The notes beneath the pieces are model-generated. The model was not told the DNA's origin and did not search any database. It was given only the letters and a program-made list of their open reading frames with translations. Shown here in pieces: positions 56,601-64,000 of a stretch of DNA of 64,000 nt (its first letter is position 1; every line of letters starts with the position of its first letter). This DNA is from Posidonia oceanica (lineage: Eukaryota; Streptophyta; Magnoliopsida; Alismatales; Posidoniaceae). The position numbers and the translations under genes are program-made. The stretch lies in assembly GCA_037176725.1 (NCBI GenBank), contig JAZBRS010000039.1, positions 23,162,001 through 23,226,000 on the forward strand. Direction: 5' to 3'.

Positions 56601-59600
56601 TATCTTCGTAACTCCAGTCGAAGACATCCGCACATTCTTTCAAGAATGCGATGAACTCTATTCGAGCTTGGGAGGACAGCTGGGCACTGATACGAACTTC
56701 TCTGACTTCCTCAGCTGTGCCGATGTTGACAACCTCTGTTTCTTCTTCAACATGGAGGTTGGGGCCTTCTGGGTCGTCGTCATAGGGCTGGAACTCGGGC
56801 AATGATTCATCAGTCTCATCCATGCCCGTATCATCCTCCTCTCCATAAGCAATAAGTTCCGAGAGGATCTCTCTCTCAAAAGAAGGACTCGTGATGTTGA
56901 AAGAGTGTATGTGTTCCGCTGCTTGGCCCTGGTGACGCTTCAGGATGGTCACGCTCACTCGGGTATTCTTGTAGCCTCGGTGCACGACCTCTGTCCTGGC
57001 AACTCTTTCTGCTGTTTGCTCTGGCCTGACCAATTCTGCTGGGTGCTCTACTGATACTGCTGAGGGCCTTGTTGATTCTGCTGAATGCTCTGCTGATGAT
57101 TCTGCTGCTGAAGCTGCTGACAACTCTGTTATTGATTCTGCCTTCTGCTCTGTTACTGTTGCTGCTTGGACTGCTAGTGCTCCCTCCTCTAAGTCTTCTA
57201 GTGTGCTTGGGGAGGGTATGCCGGACCGGCGGCTGATTTGGGCACTGCCGCTCGCTATGCTGCTCCGGTGAGGCATGTGTTGCACAAACCACCTAGACCT
57301 GCCTTCCGATTGGAGAGTTATGAGTTCATCTGGTCTAGGGGAGTCTGGTGCTGCCGAGCCTTCTTCCAGGACCATGATAGAGGCATGGTCTTCTTGCAGA
57401 GGAGGGTCCGTAACCACGGCTTTCCCTTTCCTTTCTGCAGCTTGATGCTCTGTCAGGTCTTCTGCTATCGACTTGAGTTGTTCTTGATAAAGTAGTTCTA
57501 AGTCGGACATCCAAGAATCGACCTGGGCTTCTATCACCACTCCTTCTTCCTCGTCTAAGGGGGAGTCGACGTAGTAGGCGCCGGGGGCCTGCGGCACTGG
57601 CCCGGCTGCAAGACGGATTGCTGCCCTTGGAATCTGCATGATCTGGTTCACGGGCACGTTCGATGGCGGCAACTCTGATGTAGAAGGCCCAAATAAACAG
57701 GTCAGCGGTGCCACAGATGGATAAGCTGCCAGGGTCACTGTTGCAGGTGAAGGGTAAGCCGAGACGCTCTTCTGAGGGCTTAAGGGCCCGGAGAGTGTAG
57801 TGCTCAGTTGGCCTTTTGTATCGGGCCGTAACTGAGAGAGTGCAGCCTCTGACGCCATGGGGTCTTGCCATGAGAGCTGCTGCTGGTTGTCAGGAGGATG
57901 CGAAGTGGACTGCGCCGGCTGCATTCCTGGAGATGTGGCTACTGAAACGGGCTGAGCCGCGCTGCTGACTGAGTTGATTAGCTGCCCCTCCAGAGATAGG
58001 GACAGTGGCACTGATGTTGTTGTGACCGTCGGTAGCATGCTTGATTCTGCTAGAAGGAGTTTCTCTGACTCCTGCACTACTGCTGACTGTACTTGGGAAG
58101 CTGATGTGGCTGCAAAAGAGTGAGAGCTTGCTAGTTCTGCCACAAGCCCTGCTGAGCTGCCTGCTGTTTCTGCCAGAGGGAGAGCTGAATAGACTGACTG
58201 TGTGGCCTCTGCTCTGATCATTGCCTTGCTGCCATTTGGAACTGCCTCTACTGTGCCAGACTGCTCCTCATCCGAGTAATAGTCCTCAATGCAGACCCAA
58301 TCTTCTGCCGGCACCGCAGCTTGATCATCAGTTGATCCCAGAACCCCTGCACTGGTGAAGTTAGCGAGGTCTCTGGGGATGGCTGGCTCTTGATCCTTGA
58401 GCTGAAGGCAGTGATCTTCGTTGAGCTTAGGTTCGTAACCGAGGCCTTCAGATTTCCTCCGCTCCACCACTACGATCGGCTCTGCGATCCCCTGGCCGTG
58501 ACGCCCGAGTGGTGTACCCTTTATGTAACCCCACCTGTGACATACATTCTCGACCATTCGAAAGGGGTTACTGTGAACGGCCAAAGAGTTGACACGTTCA
58601 AGATCAGGAATGAAGTTAACCGGCTCGCACCGATTAACGCGATATAGAGCTTCAGAAGTCTCGGGGTCAAACGGGATAGCTTGTGAAGACACGGGGGAGA
58701 CTGCCTTGATCCGCTCCTTCTCAAAGTTCTCCGCCATGACGACAATGACATCATCGCCACGACGGTACTTTATCATCCGATGGAGGGTCGAGGGAAGGAC
58801 CTGATGCTTGTGGAGCCAAGGGCGCCCAAGCAGAAGATTGAAATTCGGCTTCAAGTCGACGACATAGAATTCTACATCGAAGACGACCGGGCCGATGGCA
58901 AGGGGAATAATCAAGATCCCTAGAGCGTCATGGTGTGTGTTGTCAAAAGCTGTCATTCCCTTCACGGCTGGCGTGATGTCCTCGGCTTTGAATCCGAGCT
59001 TGGTTGCAGTACGCAAGGGGCAGACGTTAAGGCCTGACCCATTATCAACCAGTGTTAGGGGAATGCGAAAGCTTTTGAACTGAACCGTGACGAACAGGGG
59101 TTGATTATGATTAATCCCCGCCAGAGGCAGCTCATCACTTGTAAAAGAGATGACCTAGGACTCCGCAATCATCCCTACCATACTCTCCAAGGCTGAAGGC
59201 TCAATAGACTGGGACACACGGGCGGCCTGGAACACGCGAAGAAAAGCCTCGCGGTGTTCGGCAGAGGTGTGGATCAAGTCCCAAATGGAAATGTCAGCTT
59301 TGACCTTCTTAAGTTGGGAGGTTATGTCTGCCTTAGGTTGGCTCTTTTTGGCAACAGGAGGGGTTGTTTTGGCAAGCTCTAAGGGGGTAGTGGCAGAAAG
59401 CTGGGCCGCTACTGGCTAGGCAGGGATTTGGCTTGCTACGGGTTGATTCGGGGTTGGATCTGCTACGGGTTGGTTGGAGGGTGGGGGCATAGCAGGTTTA
59501 GGGTGATTTGGCCTAATTGCCGGTGTTGGGGGCCTGTAAATCCTCCCCGATCGCGTTACTTCCGCGCACATCTCTGTCGCGTAGCTGTAAGGGACGCGAT

Positions 59601-59760
59601 GGGTGTCCAAGGTTAAGTCAATAACCATTGGAGCACGTGCTTCGAGCACAGGAGGGGTTACAGGGGGACCTATTGGGTGCTGAGGTCTCTCTAGAGGGTA
59701 TGGTTGTTGGGGTGGGAAGGCTGGGGTAGGTTGAGGTCTGCCTAGAAGGTGTAGCTGAGG
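56601..59760 (-). pseudogene. Protease, G-patch and long linker of gag-pol (element B)
   Basis: Protease core at about 58780-59060 (FNLLLGRPWLHKHQVLP; TATKLGFKAEDI), G-patch-like GRHGQGIAEPI with GLGYEP (about 58430-58510). The linker holds YYVDSPLDEEEG (about 57540-57580), a Ser/Ala/Glu repeat region (57000-57180) and acidic EEDDTGMDETDESLPEF before RT. Stops at 59416-59418 and 59155-59157 (both TAG where A has CAG) lie upstream of the protease. Confidence 0.88.
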
Positions 59761-62253
59761 TCATCCTAAGAGGTGGATGGGGGAACTAGGCTGGGCCCTA
59801 GCTAGAAGGTGCACAGGGGATTGAGCCTGAGGAAGCACGACGGGAGGCGCGAGAGGGCGCTCCGGCCTGGCACGCGGTCGGATCGTGTGAACTCCCGACT
59901 CGGAGCCGGCGATTGCCGCAAGGTAGAGACTGACAGGAAAAGGCTCAGAAATATCAGAAATAAGATCAGAAGAGTCTACCACGGAGGTAGTAGGTCCAGA
60001 AGGGAAGACAGAGTGAATGCCTGAGGTTCCAGCCCCTGCTGAATAAGTGTGCTCCGGTAGGGGTTGGTGGATGATGCCAGAATGAGGGGAAACGGCTGAA
60101 TGTGCAGATGCATGAGTGTGTGCTTGAGTGGGTGCCTCGTGTGTGTCGATCACAATCGTTCCCGATTCGATTAGATCCTGAATTGTGTTCCGCAAGGAGT
60201 AGCAATTGTCCGTCGAATGCCCGACGCTTCGATGGAAATTGCAGAAGAGGTTTGCCCTAAACCAATGCGGCAGAGGACTTGGCGGCGGACGAACCTCTAG
60301 GAACTTCAGGAGCGATGCAACCTTTGGCAAGATGACCGTGAGCGGTTCCACCAGTGGGGCGATTTTCCGCTTCTCAATGAGTGGCCTTCTTTGCCTCTGG
60401 TATGAGCCTTGTTGAACCGATGCGGCAGGGTAGACCGGTCTAGCGGTGGTTGTGATTTGTGGTGTGGGTGGATTCCTAGGTGCAGGAGCATACACCATCT
60501 GAGCTGGGGCGGGCCGGGATGGCAAGTGAACAGGCACAGCAGGAGAGTCGACGAATGCAACAGCGGTTTTCAGCGAGTCCTTCCTCTTCGGGCGGTTGTT
60601 GCTGCTGCCGCTGTTGTTGTTGGAGGTGCTGCTGTTGGCACTGTTACTGCTGATCACCGCCTGCTTAGCGAACGCAGAGAGAGCCGGGAAGTTGCCACTC
60701 TGCAAAGAACTCTCTACGTGCGCTCCAGCTCTGATGAGTGCTGCAAAAGTAGTGACTGGTTGAATGCTAAGCAGAGCTCCGAGCGATGGCTGCGCCCCTT
60801 TGATAACGATCTCGATAGACTCCTCGTCAGAGGGTCTATCTCGAACCTGAGAGGCAAGGGCGCGCCAGCGGCCGACGTAATCCCCGAACAGCTTGTCGGA
60901 ATTCTGCTTGATTGCGATCAAGTCCGCCCTCTTTGGGACCAGATCGAGGTTGAAGGAGTATTGTTCCAGGAACGCCTGACTGAGGTCGTTCCAAGTCTTG
61001 ATGGCTGACATATCAAGCAATGTGAACCACTTGAGTGCCGGCCCGGTCAAACTCTTCTGGAACAAGCAGATCAGCAACCTCTCGTCAGCCTAAAGCTGAG
61101 CGAGATCACCGCAATACGCCTTCAAGTGTGCTACAGGGCAGCCCCTACCATTATACTTCTCGAAGTCCGGGATTTTGAACTTCAGAGGGAGTACTGCCTC
61201 TGGAAAGCAGCAGAGGTCCCGGAATTGGTAGGTCTGGTGCTCAGTACCCTGCACTAGTCGTAGTGCTTTCTCCAAGACGTCCATCCGGTTATTGATGGGG
61301 TTTGGGATTGCTGCTGTAGGAGAGGGATCAGCAGGGGTAGCGAGCACATACTCCGAATGGGTCGCACCTAAGTGCTCCTCCGGATCTACCACAGCGTCGC
61401 CTGGTGGAGCAACGGGATGGCCGGCGTATCCGTGCTGGGGGACTGTGTATGCAGGAGTGTATGCAGGATGCTGGACCTGATGCAGAGGAGAAGAGTAGAT
61501 GCCATGCTGTGCTGTGGGAGGAGTAGGATGACGGAGCACCAGTTGCTGTACGGGCGGGGTGCCAGACAGCGAGCCAGTGAGGTACTGGGCTCCAGCCGGT
61601 CCAAAAGACTGACCACCAAAGGGAAGTGGAGCATGCTGTGCTAAGTGTTGTGCAGAAGGAGGCGGCAAACGGGCCCCCATCGTTGGAACCGTGAGCAGTT
61701 GAGACGATGGTCGAGGCGGAGGTGTAGAGGTTGATGCATGAGATGCAAGAACTGGCCTCAGAGGAACCTCAGGAATGACAGGAATAGAGGAAGGACGAAC
61801 TGATAGAGCCATGCCTTGCAGTCTCTGGGCAAGCTCCATCAGGTGCTGGTACTGCGCCTCGGGCGTCTCGGCAGCGGGAACGCTGAAGTGCAGTACCGGC
61901 GAAGGTTGAGAAGTGAATGGCACGGACACAGACTGTCTGGGAGGAAAGGGTTCTACAGTAAAGGTTGCAGTAGCGGTCGGAGGGATGTCAAAGGCGACGT
62001 ATCCCTGGGACGGAGGGGGGAGTGGCGTCTCCGGAGCGCGAGTAACGGCCATCAAGATAGATTCGGCGACCGGATCCGGAGGAAGAGATGCTTGCCACTG
62101 TCCCGGGACGTACTGAGAACCTAGAGACGTCAGGGGAGGAAACCCTGGCGTCGGAGGGGGAACAAGGGGGACAGAAGGAGCAACCGGAGGGGCCGGAGCG
62201 GAAACACCCTCCGAGAGAGGAGTGAAGGAAGGCTCACTAACGTACTGGGCCAT
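59761..62253 (-). pseudogene. gag: gag (element B)
   Basis: ATG at 62253 (MAQYVSEPSF). Pro/Gln-rich N-half with TAYTVPQHGYAGHPVA-type repeats, gag core (about 60700-61200), and zinc-knuckle-like CNFHRSVGHSTDNC (about 60195-60240). Stops: TAG at 61090-61092, where A has CAG, and TGA at 59761-59763 in the LLG-x-PQ repeat, next to but not at the same codon as A's stop. The frame continues into protease. Forms the particle that packages element RNA. Confidence 0.9.
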
Positions 62254-63548
62254 TGCCGACCTAGATCGCGTGAGAATAGGGCTGCGACGAGTGTTCAAGC
62301 GGTGATTCCTAAGAGGAGCTATCGTCGCAACGGCGGATAGCTCAGAAGAGGAATGGTCGTGAGTAAAGTCGCAACAGGGGTGTCAACGGGGGTCGGTACT
62401 CGAGCTCTGGCAAAGGGAACTCGCTTACCGATCACTACTGACACAACAGAAGGAAATTAGGGTTAGAAACCAAAAAGATGAATGCAAATGAGTTAGTTAA
62501 ATGGCATGAATGATATGTATGCTTTCTAGTATGCCCCCCTTAACTTATCTAGTGTTTCTTAGCAGGTGATCTACTTCGGGTATCCCTGGATGCACGGGTC
62601 ACCGACTCAGGTCAGAAAAGTGGGTTCCCTGCCTAACTCCTGGCCCAGAGCTCAGGTAATGACAGGGTGGTGCATTGGTGGCCTCAACCCCGCCGAGGCG
62701 TCGGTGGTACCCTCTACTAACACCGACACGACCCCTGAACAAAGGGGGGACAGACTGACTGACTTGCGCCATGCCCAAAGCAGTGGAACAAGAGGTCGGG
62801 ACTATCCTTCGCAGACTAATAGGTGGACTCAGATGAGAAGATGCATGCCCTATATGATGCTTATGCAAATGATTAAAGTCTTTTATCTTGCACATTTTAT
62901 TAACCCAAGGGGGTGAAGGATTGTTTGAAGTCTCTAGTTGCTCCTAGAAGTTCTTTTTACTTGCTGTTTTTAGTTAACCACGGGGAGAGCAGACAAGTCT
63001 CTACTATCCTAGGCATGGCATGTGCCAAATGGAAGAAAATCAACCAATGGCAAGAAAACAATCATACAACACAACAAAAGGCAAGTGCATGGCATGTGCG
63101 GGTGTTTGTGAGCATGATGGTGAAAAAAAAAAACATTCATCAAGTCAAAAGGCATGTCCGTGCGTAGTGACATAGCAAAGGTGTAAAAGAAGCATTCAAC
63201 ATTCAAAAGGCATGTATCGTTGCCAAACAAGTATGTAGGCATGCAATGTGCAAGAAATGAAGCAATAATAAGCAAGTAAGGTAAAGAAAATAAAGATAGG
63301 TAAGCTGTAAAGCGAATAAAAGTAGAAGCAGGGAAATAAGTAAATAAACAAGCAACAGGGACAGAGCAAAACAAAAGAGAGCGCAAACCGAGGCAGAGGA
63401 GGTGCAAAACCTAAACAAAGTAGCCACGAAGCGACTTGCTAGGTGTTTGCACAGAAAAGCGAGCAAAATAGGGAAAGAAGGCACAAAAGGCAGACAAAGC
63501 TGCAAAACAGGCGAGCGGAAAAGCCAGGAACGAAAGCCGGAGTCATCA
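62254..63548 (-). other. 5' leader of element B
   Basis: 1.3 kb, homologous to 11090-12404; no supported ORF. A second PBS-like string (minus strand GTGGCTACTTTGTTTAGG, about 63410-63428) lies ~140 nt downstream of the PBS, as in A. Confidence 0.6.
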
Positions 63549-63566
63549 TCCCCAGCAGAGTCGCCA
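63549..63566 (-). promoter_or_regulatory. Primer binding site, element B
   Basis: Minus strand TGGCGACTCTGCTGGGGA, one base after the LTR end (TTACTACA). One difference from A's PBS. Confidence 0.82.
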
Positions 63567-63567
63567 C

Positions 63568-64000
63568 TGTAGTAATCCCAATCGGAAATCAGGCTTACTA
63601 TTAGCGGCGATTGATCCGAGGAAGAGGCTCAACTCGAAAACACTTAAAATCGAGGAGAAAAGAGGAAGATAAGACAAATCAGAGTCGCCACCATGTCTAT
63701 TAACGGAAGACAAGGAAAACCAGGGGAAATGCATGGATTAACATGCAAAACCAAGCAAGAAATGCAAAGCAAAGCAATGCAAAGGAAAACAAATGCAAAG
63801 GAAAACAAATGCAAATGAGATGACTCTAGCCTAGGATAAGGGCAATATGGTCATTGCGGGCCAAAAGACTGGGCAAGGACTCCTGTTACGCGCGGGGAAG
63901 GTGTTAGGCACCCCCGACAGGCCCGAGAATCAGTCTTTCTAGGCTTACGCTCGCATACGCAGGGAAATGCAGGTCTGAATGCCTATGTGCCTAAATGAAT
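63568..64000 (-). repeat. U5 end of the 5' LTR of element B (partial)
   Basis: Nearly identical to 42149-42590 of the 3' LTR; small differences include an extra AAAGGAAAACAAATGC step near 63790. The high identity suggests B inserted recently. It contains the conserved block (63830-63965). The remaining ~5.4 kb lie beyond the window. Confidence 0.9.

Larger units (their letters stand above)
42149..64000 (-). mobile_element. Element B: near-complete Tat-clade Ty3/gypsy retrotransposon with DUF7745-like ORF
   Basis: Minus-strand order: 5' LTR (63568 to beyond the window), PBS, leader, gag, PR + G-patch, linker, RT, RNase H, archaeal-type RNase H, integrase, spacer, DUF7745-like ORF, tandem-repeat 3' UTR, PPT, 3' LTR (42149-48012). 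The interior is about 15.5 kb, so the whole element would be about 27 kb, very large for an LTR element but in the range known for Ogre-like ones. It is inserted in element D. Gag-pol carries six in-frame stops and one frameshift, so this copy is probably not autonomous as it stands. Confidence 0.9.

Overview
This window is repeat-rich plant nuclear DNA, most likely from an angiosperm and probably a eudicot. It is a nest of very large Ty3/gypsy LTR retrotransposons of the Tat/Ogre-like clade. The clade call rests on an archaeal-type second RNase H between the ordinary RNase H and integrase, LTRs of 4 to 5.9 kb with a TGTTGACACCCC start, a long tandem-repeat-filled 3' untranslated region, and an extra ORF after integrase. 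No bacterial genes, rRNA, tRNA genes or CRISPR arrays are seen. The only host-type gene is a small RIN4/NOI-family gene that was retrocopied into an LTR.

Layout. Element A (1-18125, minus strand, running off the left edge) has a 5.7 kb 5' LTR (12424-18125), a PBS, a leader, a broken gag and a protease/G-patch region. These are fused by a 2.7 kb deletion to the tail of integrase, followed by a broken DUF7745-like ORF and a tandem-repeat 3' UTR. Element C (18126-34763, minus) has two ~4 kb LTRs, a decayed gag, no pol, and a 4 kb repeat-rich 3' UTR. Its left LTR carries the NOI retrogene with a probable 14-bp target-site duplication. Fragment E (34764-35789, plus strand) is a protease/G-patch relic of an older element. 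Element D (35790-42148) contributes a 4.1 kb 3' LTR and part of its 3' UTR. Element B (42149 to beyond 64000, minus) is inserted in D and is the most complete copy: a 5.86 kb 3' LTR, a PPT, a repeat-filled 3' UTR, an open 400-codon DUF7745-like ORF, integrase, two RNases H, RT, protease with G-patch, gag, leader, PBS and the start of the 5' LTR. Its gag-pol is a single reading frame interrupted by several nonsense codons and one frameshift.

How the parts work together. Gag would form the particle. PR, RT, RNases H and IN would process, copy and insert the element. The DUF7745-like protein is an accessory product of unknown role, possibly made from a spliced RNA: a donor-like site is conserved in the LTRs and an acceptor-like site lies just upstream of the ORF. 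A and C lack RT and could move only with enzymes supplied by a relative such as an intact B-type copy.

The most unusual signal is in the 3' UTRs. Many different tandem repeats (27, 36, 48, 62 and 114 bp) appear to be variants of one small structural module with two interleaved inverted repeats. Both pairings change in a compensatory way between units and families. Beside it lies a three-arm element in which two copies of one arm compete for a single complement. I know of no description of either; both are offered as hypotheses that covariation statistics could test.
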